Source of the DNA: Candidatus Formimonas warabiya
Lineage (GTDB): Bacteria > Bacillota > Dehalobacteriia > Dehalobacteriales > Dehalobacteriaceae
DNA: 64,000 nucleotides
Direction: 5' to 3'
NCBI RefSeq assembly: GCF_002777255.1
Contig: NZ_CP017634.1
Coordinates: 2,182,903 to 2,246,902, forward strand
Below, piece by piece: positions 25,400 to 34,925 of this stretch. Position 1 is the stretch's first letter. Every line of letters starts with the position of its first letter. Made by a program: the position numbers and the translations under genes. Below the pieces are notes generated by a model. That model saw nothing but the letters and a program-made list of their open reading frames with translations. It did not search any database and was not told where the DNA came from.

Positions 25400-27369
25400 A
25401 GCGCATCCACCTCCTCCAGAATCTGCGCATTGGTAAACCCTTGCAAGTCAATGGCGCCCGGACGGCAGGCAGCGGTACAGGCGCCGCAGCCCTGGCAAAG
25501 TCCCGTGTTCACAGACGCTACTTTTCTTTCCACCGTCTTGCCATGATCTCTTTCCTTAATGGTCTTCAACTCGATGGCTTTATACGGACAGCACGGCACG
25601 CACATGCCGCAGCCGGAGCACTTCTCTTCATTGACATGGCTGATCATAGGATCCGTTTCCATTTCGCTCTTGCTGAAGAGGCCGCACACTTTCACCGCGG
25701 CGGCGCTGGCCTGGGCCACCGTATCCGGAATATCCTTGGGCCCCTGGCAGGCCCCGGCTAAGAATACGCCGCCGGTATGGGTTTCCACCGGACGCAGTTT
25801 GGGATGTGCCTCCTGGAACCAACCGTCTTTATCAATGGAGAAACCTACCGTGCCGGCAATCTTATCATATCCTGCGGCAGGAACCATAGCCGTGGCCAGA
25901 ACCACCAGGTCAGCCGCTACTGTCACAGGCTTGCCGATCAGGGTATCTTCGCCCTTACAGATCAGCTTATCTCCTTCCGGATAAATCTTAGACACACGTC
26001 CTCTCAGATAAACCGCCCCGTCCTCTAAAGTCCGGTTGTAGAATTCGTCATAGGCCTTTCCGGGCGTCCTCACATCCATATAGAAGACATAAGCCTGGGA
26101 ATCAGGGATCTTATCCAACACCTGGTGAGCATGTTTTGCCGTATACATGCAGCAGGCTCTGGAGCAATATTCTTTCCCCTTCTGGGTATCTCTGGACCCG
26201 ACACATTTAATAAACACTACGGTTTTCGGTTCCTTGCCGTCAGAGGGGCGCACGATCTTTCCGCCCGTAGGTCCGGCGGCATTGGACATCCGTTCGAAAT
26301 GCAGGCCGGAAATCACGTCAGGATACTTCCCGTATCCGTATTCCCCATAAGCCTGCTCCCATTCAAACAGATCAAAACCGGTGGCCATAACAATGGCGCC
26401 AAAGGCTTCCGTAATGATCTCATCCTGGTCTTCGTAATTGATCGCTCCGGTGGGGCAAACTTTGGCGCACACGCCGCACTTGCCGCTCACCAGTTTCCGG
26501 CAGTGTACCGGATCAATCACCGGTTTGTTGGGTACCGCTTGGGCAAATGGTTTGTAGATACAGGGCCGTTTGCCCAGCCCTAAATCATATTCACTGGCCA
26601 CTTTGGTGGGACACTTGGTTTCGCAAAGCCCGCAGCCGGTGCATTTGGTATAGTCTACATATTTGGCTTTTTTTCTGATTTTTACTTCGAAGTTGCCGAT
26701 ATAGCCGCCCACTTCTTCTACCTCGGAATAGGTCAAAACCTCAATATTCGGATGCTGCGCCGCAGCAACCATCTTCGGCGTGCTAATTCAGGCAGAGCAG
26801 TCCAAAGTGGGGAAAGTTTTGTCCAGCATGGCCATTTTCCCGCCGATGGTTGCCTCTCTTTCTACCAGCGTAACTTGGTGGCCCGCATCTGCAATATCTA
26901 AAGCGGCCTGCATGCCGGCAATACCGCCGCCGATCACCAAGGCCCGTTTGGTCACCGGAATGGTGGAAGTAAACAGTTCTTGGTTCCTGGCCACCTTGGC
27001 CACTGCCATTCTCACCAGATCAATGGCCTTTGCCGTCGCTTTTTCCTTATCCGTGTGCACCCATGAGCACTGTTCCCGTAAATTGGCCATTTCAAATAAA
27101 TACGGGTTTAACCCGGCACCGGCCAATGTTTTCCGGAAAGTAGGCTCGTGCATTCTCGGCGTACAGGAAGCCACCACCACCCGGTTCAGCTGATGGGTCT
27201 GGATCGCTTCCTTAATTACCGCCTGGCCCGGTTCGGAACACATATATTTATAGTCCATGGCAAAGACCACATTGGGCATGGCCTTCGCCGCTTCCGCCAC
27301 TTTTTCCACATCCACGGTAGCGGAAATATTCGTACCGCAGTGACAAATAAAAACCCCTACACGTCTCAT
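25390..27369 (-). CDS. hdrA: HdrA, FAD/Fe-S subunit of heterodisulfide-type reductase, selenoprotein
   Basis: 659 codons including one in-frame UGA. The N-terminal part has [12 protein letters not shown] and [13 protein letters not shown], then the FAD-binding [19 protein letters not shown] and [23 protein letters not shown] follows at 26790-26788 and the frame goes on [20 protein letters not shown], exactly as in HdrA where this residue is Cys or Sec (DCSxC-ILTPKM). The C-terminal half has four Fe-S clusters' worth of motifs: [33 protein letters not shown] and [12 protein letters not shown]. HdrA carries the bifurcating FAD. Its GTG/ATG junctions overlap hdrB (4 nt) and flxD (10 nt). Without Sec decoding it would be called as two ORFs. 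Confidence 0.88.
26758..26780 (-). promoter_or_regulatory. Candidate SECIS hairpin in hdrA
   Basis: CGCCGAAG-ATGGTTG-CTGCGGCG on the minus strand, 8 bp with one mismatch, starting 7 nt after the UGA. It is weaker than the flxD one. Confidence 0.45.
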
Positions 27370-28256
27370 GCGCCTTCCCTCCTTGCTCGACCAAATACAT
27401 CCTGGATCAGTTTTTCCGCGGCCACAAAATGTCGCGGCAAGCCCACCTCTTTGGGCGCACAGCCGAAAGCCAGAGCCATCAATTCCGTGAAGTAATAAAT
27501 GGGGATTTGGAAATTGGTGCCCATTTTAGCATTGATCTGCTTCTGCCGCATATCCAGATTCAACATACACAAAGGACAGGCAGTGGCAATGGCCTCGGCC
27601 CCGTTTAGCTGGGCGTTTCTTAAAATATCGTGAATCATTTTCTTGCCCACAGCCGGTTTGGCCACCACATGGCCCGCCCCGCAGCATTCGGTTTTATAAG
27701 CCCAGTCCACCGGCTCCGCCCCCAAGGCAGCCATAATATGGTCCATCACCATGGGATTTTCCGGATCATCACTTTGGGCAATCTTCGCGGGACGAACGAG
27801 CAGGCACCCGTAATAGGAGGCGATCTTCATCCCGGTTAAGGGCTTGGACACCTGGGCCTGAATTTTTTCCAATCCCACCCTTTTCCCTAAAACGTCTAAA
27901 AAGGAGATCACCTCATCTTTGGCCTGGTAGTCCATTTCAATAATATTGCTGATCCTTTTTTGCATCTCCTGAGACTTTCTCACCGCTTCCGCCGCGGCCT
28001 TAAACCTGAGAAAACAGGCCGCACAGGGAACCGCCACATCGCCCAATCCTTCCTTTTCCGCCAGGGCCAAATTCCGGGCGGGCAAAGCCAGGGACAGCAT
28101 ATGATCGGTAAGGTGGGCAGCTGATGCTCCGCAGCAGTTCCAATCAGGCATCTCCACCAATTCTACCCCTAATTTCTTGGCCACCAGCTTGTTGGATAAG
28201 CCGAATTCAATGCCGGTAGAGCTTAAGGAACACCCGGGAAAATAAGCATATCTCAC
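27366..28256 (-). CDS. hdrB: HdrB, CCG-domain subunit of heterodisulfide-type reductase
   Basis: 296 residues with two CCG (cysteine-rich) domains that ligate the unusual non-cubane [4Fe-4S] clusters of HdrB. Motifs are YFPGCSLSSTG, WNCCGASAAH, CAACFLRF, YYGCLLVRP, ECCGAGH and ACPLCMLNLDMRQ. In methanogens this subunit reduces the CoM-S-S-CoB disulfide. In bacteria the disulfide acceptor is unknown (DsrC in sulfate reducers). It overlaps hdrC and hdrA by 4 nt each, an indication of one translationally coupled operon. Confidence 0.88.
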   Translation of the reverse strand: MRYAYFPGCSLSSTGIEFGLSNKLVAKKLGVELVEMPDWNCCGASAAHLTDHMLSLALPARNLALAEKEGLGDVAVPCAACFLRFKAAAEAVRKSQEMQKRISNIIEMDYQAKDEVISFLDVLGKRVGLEKIQAQVSKPLTGMKIASYYGCLLVRPAKIAQSDDPENPMVMDHIMAALGAEPVDWAYKTECCGAGHVVAKPAVGKKMIHDILRNAQLNGAEAIATACPLCMLNLDMRQKQINAKMGTNFQIPIYYFTELMALAFGCAPKEVGLPRHFVAAEKLIQDVFGRARREGA

Positions 28257-28822
28257 TTATGCTCCCTCCCTTCCAGACACTTTTGAAAGATTTTCTTCAC
28301 AGACCGCATATCCTTGGTCCTTTCGGGCATGATATGGGCCTTTCCTGTTAAAAATAAATGGGGAACAGAATCCACATCCTGAAAAAGCTTACCGGAGCGC
28401 AGGTTGTACAAGGCACTGAGAATTACTTCCGGTGACTTGCCAAACATTTTTAAATTCTGCAGGAAAATGTCGTTAAACAGGTTGATCTCTCTTTCTTTGA
28501 CAATTCCTTTTTTCTTGGCCGTCTGGCGCACCGTCTCCATTAATGCGGCCAAGTCCACATCTCTGGGACACCGGGTGCTGCACGTTTGACAAGTCGCACA
28601 CAGCCAGATGGTCCGGGACTGCAGGGCTTCTTCCAGCATGCCCAGCTGGAGCAGTCGAATGATTTGCCGGGGCGTTTTATCCATGGCAAAAGCTACCGGG
28701 CAGCCGGCAGAACACTTTCCGCACTGATAACAATCCGTGATGTTGACGCCTGCTTCTTGTTGAATCCTTTTGATTTCGTCCCGGTTCCGCGCGGCGGCGC
28801 TCGTCAGTTCAATTCCCTCCAT
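28253..28822 (-). CDS. hdrC: HdrC, ferredoxin-like subunit
   Basis: 189 residues from the ATG at 28822, which has GAGGGGG upstream; the open frame extends to 28900 without a site. Two [4Fe-4S] motifs: CYQCGKCSAGCPVAF and CATCQTCSTRCPRDVD. The helical HdrC pattern (RQIIRLLQLGMLEEAL) follows. It passes electrons between HdrA and HdrB. It is the first gene of the hdrCBA-flxDCBA operon, so the promoter should lie in 28823-29204. That AT-rich 382 bp stretch shows no convincing ORF, and I cannot single out a promoter. Confidence 0.85.
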   Translation of the reverse strand: MEGIELTSAAARNRDEIKRIQQEAGVNITDCYQCGKCSAGCPVAFAMDKTPRQIIRLLQLGMLEEALQSRTIWLCATCQTCSTRCPRDVDLAALMETVRQTAKKKGIVKEREINLFNDIFLQNLKMFGKSPEVILSALYNLRSGKLFQDVDSVPHLFLTGKAHIMPERTKDMRSVKKIFQKCLEGREHK

Positions 28823-29204
28823 ACTTACCCCCTCTTTCCTTAAAATAATATTCCTGAAGCTTTTTGCTACCGAATATATATCCATACCAAACTTGAACAA
28901 ACATCATCAGATGGGAGCATCCTATTAATGACTTATTCGATCGATTCTCATGGAATTCCTACGTGAAATTTTATTACCAATGTTTATTTTTTTTACATTT
29001 CTCATAAAAAAATTTAATCGTCCTACATTGTGCATTTTATCACATATTCCCGTCCTGCTACAACATCTTTTCTTGATTCCCACAGATAACCAGTCCATTA
29101 TGGGTTCAGGATGGGGTAATGCGCAGTACCATGCTAAACTACTTTGATCAAGCGTCAATATAACTGCGTGCAGCCGGCTCGCTTTGAAAAACGACGAGTA
29201 GTTT

Positions 29205-29561
29205 TTACTTGTCGCTTTGGCATTTTTGATATTTATTGTTTTTCAGATAATCAATATATTCAATCGCCCATACTTGGAGCGCATCCAAAACAGGTTGGAA
29301 ATGATCGCCCAACTCGCTCAGCGAATACTCCACCCTGGGCGGAATCTGGCTGTAGACCCTTCTGTTGATCAGGCCGTTCTCTTCCATCATGCGCAGCTGC
29401 TTTGTCAGAGTAGCCTGCGTCAAATTGGGCAGCACTCTTTGCAGTTCATTAAAACGCATTGTTTTGATGCTCAAGTGGTACATAATGAGCAACGTCCATT
29501 TCCCTGTAAGCAATTTTTGCGCCGTCACATAGGGGCAAATCCCGAATAAATCCTCTTGCAT
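29205..29561 (-). CDS. HxlR-family transcriptional regulator
   Basis: 118 residues, MarR/HxlR-type winged helix. CPYVTAQKLLTGKWTLLIMYHL is the conserved N-terminal Cys plus GKW signature. LTQATLTKQLRMMEENGLI is the recognition helix region, and the wing reads RRVYSQIPPRVEYSLSELG. HxlR proteins sense electrophiles or redox stress through the N-terminal Cys and usually regulate the divergent gene. Here that is the flavin-pocket protein 133 bp away. Confidence 0.88.
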   Translation of the reverse strand: MQEDLFGICPYVTAQKLLTGKWTLLIMYHLSIKTMRFNELQRVLPNLTQATLTKQLRMMEENGLINRRVYSQIPPRVEYSLSELGDHFQPVLDALQVWAIEYIDYLKNNKYQKCQSDK

Positions 29562-29574
29562 AATTTCTCCTTTA

Positions 29575-29589
29575 GTATCTATTAGATAC
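29575..29589. promoter_or_regulatory. Perfect palindrome, likely HxlR operator
   Basis: GTATCTA-T-TAGATAC lies 14 nt upstream of the HxlR start in the divergent intergenic region. The position would cover the regulator's own promoter or ribosome site. Confidence 0.5.
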
Positions 29590-29611
29590 TTACTATGATA
29601 AAAAATCGTAC

Positions 29612-29640
29612 TTGAATATTATATCGTGCTATGATGTAAT
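29612..29640 (+). promoter_or_regulatory. Promoter of the pyridoxamine-oxidase-like gene
   Basis: TTGAAT, 17 nt spacer, TGTAAT; a good sigma-A match 55 nt before the start codon. Confidence 0.5.
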
Positions 29641-29694
29641 AATATAGAAAAAAGGACGGGAAGTCAATCCCGAAAAGAAACGGAGGAAGTATTC

Positions 29695-30087
29695 ATGGAA
29701 GAAGTTTATGCGTTTTTGAAAAAGTGCGAAACTTATTATCTCGCCACCATGGACGGTGACCAGCCAAGAGTTCGTCCTTTTGGCACGGTGAATATCTTTG
29801 AGAACAAGCTTTACATACAAACGGGCAAGGTCAAAAATGTGTCAAAACAGATGCAGGCGAATCCGAAAATTGAACTTAGCGGCATGGCAGACGGCAAGTG
29901 GATTCGCGTGGAAGCGGTTGCGGTCGAGGATGACAGAGTGGAAGCAAGGCAGCATATGCTGGACGCCTATCCTTCCTTGCAGGGCATGTATGCGGCTGAC
30001 GACGGCAACGCCCAGGTTCTTTATCTCAAGGATGCCACAGCAACCATCTCCTCTTTCACAGAGGCGCCTAAGGTGATCAAGTTCTGA
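29695..30087 (+). CDS. Pyridoxamine 5'-phosphate oxidase-family (flavin-binding) protein
   Basis: 130 residues, a small split-barrel FMN-binding fold of the PNPOx-like/nitroreductase-Nim group. It shows the N-terminal KKCETYYLATMDGDQPRVRP, TGKVKNVSKQMQANPKIEL and KWIRVEAVAVEDDRVEARQ. The N-terminal YLATMDGDQPRVRPFG is the usual flavin-phosphate contact stretch. It probably binds FMN, F420 or heme as a redox or detoxifying enzyme; the substrate is unknown. A strong GGAGGAAG site precedes the ATG, and the divergent HxlR gene likely controls it. Confidence 0.85.
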   Translation: MEEVYAFLKKCETYYLATMDGDQPRVRPFGTVNIFENKLYIQTGKVKNVSKQMQANPKIELSGMADGKWIRVEAVAVEDDRVEARQHMLDAYPSLQGMYAADDGNAQVLYLKDATATISSFTEAPKVIKF

Positions 30088-30138
30088 TTTGCTCTCTAAA
30101 ATATGACTCCTCTAGAACAGCAAATCCCCATTTCTCCG

Positions 30139-30172
30139 GGCAGGCTGGTACCACACCAGCCTGCCTCTTTTT
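30139..30172 (+). terminator. Rho-independent terminator
   Basis: GGCAGGCTGGT-ACCAC-ACCAGCCTGCC, a perfect 11 bp stem followed by TCTTTTT, 51 nt after the flavin-protein gene. Confidence 0.9.
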
Positions 30173-30241
30173 GCCGAACTATAATTAAAATCATTCTACT
30201 TAATTTCCCGTTCGGAAAGACTGTGAGACAGAAAAATTTTT

Positions 30242-30442
30242 ATGTCTAAGGCAACTTTTGATGGAACCATATCGGCCTTTTATTCGTCATGTAGAGTGAG
30301 AAAAGTGCCCAGTTCCATGATCATCCGATTTTTCCTTCCGCTTTTACTGCTGCCGGATCTGGATTACAGCGACAAAGATTTGAAGATCATTTTAAGGCAC
30401 GAACTGAGCCATTATCAACGAAAAGAGGCAAAAAGACCATGA
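30242..30442 (+). pseudogene. Remnant of an M56 (BlaR1/MecR1-type) peptidase
   Basis: 66 codons ending YSDKDLKIILRHELSHYQRK, the metallopeptidase M56 active-site helix (H-E-x-x-H), then an unrelated short tail and stop. A full M56 domain has several membrane helices before and a long segment after this motif; both are missing. The next ORF starts 4 nt inside, in another frame, with KERFANIFDRSKRRKG, which resembles the segment that normally follows the M56 domain. An internal deletion has probably joined the two pieces. Confidence 0.6.
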
Positions 30443-33006
30443 AGGAACGGTTTGCGAATATTTTTGACAGGAGTAAAAGGCGCAAGGGCGTGATCACCTT
30501 ATGCGCCCTCATTGTGGCCATAGGAATTACCGGGGCATCCGTGGCTTACAGTGGGAACGACGGCGGCGGGGAAAAGAGAATTGACAATATTGCCCTTCTC
30601 CATGCGGGAAACTGGTATGGACTTGAAGGGAATCAATTTGTCATATCCTATGGCACGAAGAAAACCGCCGTGGTGCCGCTTACGCCGGATACCGAGGATC
30701 AGTCGGTATATTTGGCAGACAAGGCCGTCTACATATCGGATGAAGTGACGGCCGTAGCCTATGGCGGACATAATAAAGAGTACCGGGGTCAGGTACCGCC
30801 TGTTTCCGTCCTGATCAGCAAGGACCAGGGGCAAACCTGGAACAGCTACACCGTTACGGACCCGAAAACGGTTGATTATGAAACGAAATATCTGGGCTTT
30901 ACAACCCCAAATGAAGGCTGGCTGCTGCTCGCCGGAGGCGCTGCCATGGGGCATCAAAATAACAGGATCTTTGTGACGTCGGACGGGGGAAAGACTTGGT
31001 CCGAAACCGGCAATACCAGCGACACTTATGCACGCGTCGTTACCGGGGCGGGTTTTGCCGACGAAAACACCGGTTTTGTTTCCTTCCGTTATGACGCCGA
31101 TCCTAATCCGGTGGTCTACCGCACGGAAAACAAGGGAAAAACATGGACAAAATGTGCTCTTGAAATACCGGACTCCTTTAAAAATATTGCCACCTACGCC
31201 ACAGCCTTATCTCCTGTCTTCGACGGCGCGAAAGGCGTTCTGCCGGTAACCTTCCGTAAAAATGAAGGGAACGGGAATCCTGTGGATGTCACCGTGCAAT
31301 ATGAAACCTCGGACGCTGGGAAAACATGGACATTTCATGAAAAATACAATCTCGCTCTTATCTGGGCGGACGCTTGGGCCACAAGAGACGGCAGAGCACG
31401 CTACGAGATTATGAGCAGCCAAATGCAGAACGGGTTCCGGGCGCAGCAGCTTTCTCCGGACAATTTTGTCATCCGCTGGTCCAGCCCATGGGTGGTCAGC
31501 TACCAGGTAGCTCTGGACGGCACACAGGCCGTCGTTACCTATTGGTACACAGACTCCTCGACCAGCAAGTATCGGGGCGTGGAGCGCCTCACTTTTGGGG
31601 AGGAAAACGGGCGGCCGGTGGTCACGGCGTGCAAAACGGAAATCGAAATGGAGGAATATACCGACACCACAGATTGGAAAAGGGTTGATACGGGGTTGTA
31701 CGCTTTTTCAATTCCCGATGATTGGGAGGCCGTCGCCTTAGCGGACAGCACCGTCAGCTTTACGAAAGGCGGTGAAGAACTGGGAACGCTGATGCGTTTG
31801 GGCTATGATGCGTCGCGCGCCCTCTCCCAGTTTGAGGGGAATCATGCAAACACGCTTAGCACGGAACCCCTTGAAGGCTACCCGTATGCCGCGACAAAGG
31901 TGATCATCCGGCGTAGCCAACCCGCAGCGGCCCATGACGATTCCTATGTGGACGAAGTGCATATTTATCTGATCCCCGAAAAAAGCAGATTTGCCTATGA
32001 TTTGTGCTTTGACTCGTCTCTTGTCCATGGAGAAGCGGCTGAAATAGCCAAAAGCGCCCTGATCTATACGGACCGGATGCAGATTCAGGACCTAGCCAGG
32101 AAATGGGGCGAAGCGTTCAAAAACCGGGACGGCAAAGCACAGTACGATTTGATGAACCCGGACCTCCAAAAGAAAGTATATGAAGACTATCAAGAACGCG
32201 ACTGGGTTACGGGTCAGTTAAGCCCATGGGTAGACGGCTTTACGGTACAACCCGGCGATGATACAGCTGTGCTTACCTACGCTTACATGACCCTGGACGG
32301 TTTTGCGGGCTACTATTTTCAGACCCTATCCTTTGCCCTGGAAAAGGGACAGTTCATGATTTCCGGCTACACCGAACCAAAACAGGTTAACGGTCAAAGG
32401 GAGGGCACTGTCCTTGCCTATCTGGATAGCGGCAAAACATGGCTGTCGGCAGCTTCTTTGCACGGGGAAATGTTTTCCGATATCACGCTTTCCATAAACG
32501 ACAAAACAAAGCGTTTTCCCTGGAAGACCTATAAGGCGCCCGCCTTCTTGCCGGAGCTGGGCTATGCGGATGTAAACGGCGACGGACAGAAGGAGCTGAT
32601 CGTTATTTTGTGCAAAGGCGAAGGCACCGGTACGCTGGTGGAGGAAATACATGTCTTAAATGGGGAGGATCTATCCGAAATTGCCGTTCAAAGCCCGCTG
32701 AGCGCACTGGAGAAACGGGTGGTATCAAAAATTGATCAAAGCGGTGTAAAAATCACCATTGACAATCAAAAAACCCTTGTATTCCCTGAAAAAGATATTA
32801 CAGCCAAAGTCGCGGAGAAAAAAAGCTGGTTTGACACGCTGGGGACCGGCTCCATCATTGATTATTCCATCCAAGGGGGTGATGTCACCGTGAGAGTTGG
32901 CGCACAGCTTTCACCTGCCGGCTTTTTAGGTGACTTTAACCTGACTTATGCATATCAGAATCATCAAATGAAAGTAAATGGGATCCGTTTTTCCCCAGGC
33001 ATATGA
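30439..33006 (+). CDS. Membrane-anchored BNR/YCF48-repeat protein, possibly former M56 sensor
   Basis: 855 residues. A basic segment (MKERFANIFDRSKRRKG) is followed by one transmembrane helix (residues 18-38); the rest is probably extracellular. Sialidase-type Asp boxes recur (SKDQGQTWNSY, TSDGGKTWSETG, TENKGKTWTKC, TSDAGKTWTFH), giving a BNR/YCF48-like propeller over residues 50-300. The C-terminal half has an FG-GAP-like DVNGDGQKELIVI motif and repeated AWATRDGRARYEIM / AFKNRDGKAQYDLM segments, a duplicated NTF2-like module. It lies directly after the M56 remnant and likely was the sensor part of one protease-sensor gene. The ligand is unknown. Its higher GC matches the chromosome core. Confidence 0.7.
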   Translation: MKERFANIFDRSKRRKGVITLCALIVAIGITGASVAYSGNDGGGEKRIDNIALLHAGNWYGLEGNQFVISYGTKKTAVVPLTPDTEDQSVYLADKAVYISDEVTAVAYGGHNKEYRGQVPPVSVLISKDQGQTWNSYTVTDPKTVDYETKYLGFTTPNEGWLLLAGGAAMGHQNNRIFVTSDGGKTWSETGNTSDTYARVVTGAGFADENTGFVSFRYDADPNPVVYRTENKGKTWTKCALEIPDSFKNIATYATALSPVFDGAKGVLPVTFRKNEGNGNPVDVTVQYETSDAGKTWTFHEKYNLALIWADAWATRDGRARYEIMSSQMQNGFRAQQLSPDNFVIRWSSPWVVSYQVALDGTQAVVTYWYTDSSTSKYRGVERLTFGEENGRPVVTACKTEIEMEEYTDTTDWKRVDTGLYAFSIPDDWEAVALADSTVSFTKGGEELGTLMRLGYDASRALSQFEGNHANTLSTEPLEGYPYAATKVIIRRSQPAAAHDDSYVDEVHIYLIPEKSRFAYDLCFDSSLVHGEAAEIAKSALIYTDRMQIQDLARKWGEAFKNRDGKAQYDLMNPDLQKKVYEDYQERDWVTGQLSPWVDGFTVQPGDDTAVLTYAYMTLDGFAGYYFQTLSFALEKGQFMISGYTEPKQVNGQREGTVLAYLDSGKTWLSAASLHGEMFSDITLSINDKTKRFPWKTYKAPAFLPELGYADVNGDGQKELIVILCKGEGTGTLVEEIHVLNGEDLSEIAVQSPLSALEKRVVSKIDQSGVKITIDNQKTLVFPEKDITAKVAEKKSWFDTLGTGSIIDYSIQGGDVTVRVGAQLSPAGFLGDFNLTYAYQNHQMKVNGIRFSPGI

Positions 33007-33137
33007 ACCACCGGTGCGGCAATCTCCTTTTGATCATGGGACAAGTATAAATACTGGCAGGAATTCATACGTGCCTGCACGCTGGAAGTGTTGTCACACC
33101 GGTAAATCCAAGTGATCAATTCTTTGGTAGGCATGAA

Positions 33138-34337
33138 TCAAAAAATAATGTATATCACCAATGCTACCGCCAGCAAAGCCGCTTCCGGAACCACTAACAG
33201 CCTGATTACCTTATTTAGGTTTGCCTTAAAATAATTCACTGTCAAAGTTAGACAAAGGTGTACCGGCGTGAGCATCTGTCCGGTGAATCCGGCAATAAAT
33301 AGCAGCACTGCCGTGCGCAAGTCAAAACTGGCACCCATTGCGGCCAGGGCAATAGGAAAACCGATGCCCACAATCGCCACCATATGGCCGGTCATCAAGG
33401 CAACCAGAAAATTAATCGCCATAAAAATAAAATAGGATGGGACGGGCAGTTTATCCAATAGCAAGGGCAGCCCGGCTACGGCATCTGTATCTTCTAAAAC
33501 TTGCTTAAAAATCATCACGGTGAATACCAGAATAATGGTCTTTAATTTAAGATCCGGAAAAAGCGCCCAGATTTTTACCGGTGTATACCGGTGATAAATG
33601 AGAAGGGCGACGATGACGATGCCCACAGCCAGCCAAACTTCTGTCTGCACCGCCAGCACCAGAAATACCACAACAAATAAAGGAAGAGCGCTCAGCACCA
33701 GTTCCCGCGCTATTTTAGAGCGTTCCCCGTTTTCGCTCCTTACCTCTTTCTGCACCGGAATTTTTTTTAAAATAGGAATACCCATGACTACCACCAGGGC
33801 ACCAAAAGGAATTAATGCTAAAATCAGATGTTGAATCGGGATTCCCGAAAGCTGGGCAATTAACAAAATGCTGGGATAGATAGGCAGAAAATATTCCGTG
33901 ACATGGCGATAATAGAAGTTAATAAAGCTTTTCTGTTCCGGCGTGATCGTAAGATCTTTCGCGGCGTGTTCCACAAGGGGCGCGGAAAAAATCGCGCCTC
34001 CTGCCGAGGGCATCAGGCCGATAAAGGAAGGCAAAAGAGCCATCACGACCCGCCGGTTCGGCACAACTGCCTGCAGCGCCAACAACATCCGATTCAGGTA
34101 CCCTTCTTTTCTTAAAAGTACTTCCAATATCATAATCAGTATGAGAATAACGACCAGCTCAATGGTGACAGGGTTTATCACCCCATGCCAAACCATCATG
34201 AAAAAATCAAGCAGCCCGGTACGGTAGATGAATGCCAGTACCACTGAACAGATAAGCATGACGTAACTCACAGGTAAATGCCGCCAGATCAGAAATACCA
34301 TCAATAAAAATGTACTGATCAGTTTAAACCCTTCCAT
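33138..34337 (-). CDS. DUF401-family membrane permease
   Basis: 399 residues with about ten to twelve transmembrane helices. The family layout (TIGR00529/DUF401, ion-transporter superfamily) shows in VVPNRRVVMALLPSFIGLMP and SAGGAIFSAPLVEH and in the mirrored LVALMTGHMVAIVGIGFPIA plus TGQMLTPVHLCLTLT, the two half-site re-entrant regions. It is probably an organic-anion transporter. It is the last gene of the korDABC block, 27 nt after korC, so it may export or import an acid made by that pathway. Confidence 0.75.
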   Translation of the reverse strand: MEGFKLISTFLLMVFLIWRHLPVSYVMLICSVVLAFIYRTGLLDFFMMVWHGVINPVTIELVVILILIMILEVLLRKEGYLNRMLLALQAVVPNRRVVMALLPSFIGLMPSAGGAIFSAPLVEHAAKDLTITPEQKSFINFYYRHVTEYFLPIYPSILLIAQLSGIPIQHLILALIPFGALVVVMGIPILKKIPVQKEVRSENGERSKIARELVLSALPLFVVVFLVLAVQTEVWLAVGIVIVALLIYHRYTPVKIWALFPDLKLKTIILVFTVMIFKQVLEDTDAVAGLPLLLDKLPVPSYFIFMAINFLVALMTGHMVAIVGIGFPIALAAMGASFDLRTAVLLFIAGFTGQMLTPVHLCLTLTVNYFKANLNKVIRLLVVPEAALLAVALVIYIIF

Positions 34338-34364
34338 CTATTTGCCCCCCTTCCCATTCACTTA

Positions 34365-34925
34365 TTAACCCGCCTGACTTGGGGTAGCTGTTATTCCCGC
34401 CTGTATGCCGGCATTTAATGCTTTCATGTTCAGTTCTTCCGTGCCGGCAGGAATCCGGGCTAAAACGGCTTTCTTCAGAGCCCCTTCCGACACCACATGG
34501 GTGATGCCCATAATTACGCCCAGAGCAACAATATTTGCCGTCATTTCCCGGCCTGTTTCTTTTTTGGCCAGGCCCGTAATGGGAACCGGATAGTATTTTC
34601 CTCGATGGGCTCCTTTTAGCTCTTTTACCAGGGTGGAATCAATAATGATGATCGTCTCCTCCTTGATCTGACCCGAGTATTTTTCATAGGCCGCCTGGGA
34701 CATGGCTAAAAAAATATCCGCATCCCCCACTTTGGGATAAAAAATAGCCTCCGTAGAGATGATCACTTCCGCCTTGCTTGCCCCCCCTCTTGCTTCCGGC
34801 CCGTAACTTTGGGACTGCACGGCATTGTACCCGTCCACCACTGCCGCGCTGGCGAGAATAATTCCGCCCAGAATTAATCCCTGTCCCCCCGTACCGCTCA
34901 GTCTGAGATCCCATTTTTGCTGCAT
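34365..34925 (-). CDS. korC: 2-oxoacid:ferredoxin oxidoreductase gamma subunit
   Basis: 186 residues, the POR-gamma domain: LRLSGTGGQGLILGGIILA at the N-terminus (Gly-rich CoA/nucleotide loop) and SQSYGPEARGGASKAEVI, both family signatures. With KorA, KorB and KorD it forms the enzyme that converts 2-oxoglutarate plus CoA to succinyl-CoA, CO2 and reduced ferredoxin. The start is directly abutting korB (1 nt). Confidence 0.9.
   Translation of the reverse strand: MQQKWDLRLSGTGGQGLILGGIILASAAVVDGYNAVQSQSYGPEARGGASKAEVIISTEAIFYPKVGDADIFLAMSQAAYEKYSGQIKEETIIIIDSTLVKELKGAHRGKYYPVPITGLAKKETGREMTANIVALGVIMGITHVVSEGALKKAVLARIPAGTEELNMKALNAGIQAGITATPSQAG

Noticed and set aside
26773..26790. Frameshift or nonsense mutation splitting hdrA
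   Set aside because: The downstream frame is the same frame, only a single UGA interrupts, and it falls exactly on a known Cys/Sec position; Sec decoding explains it better.
28925..29158. Small ORFs on both strands upstream of hdrC
   Set aside because: No ribosome site, no recognisable composition, and they overlap each other in an AT-rich promoter region.
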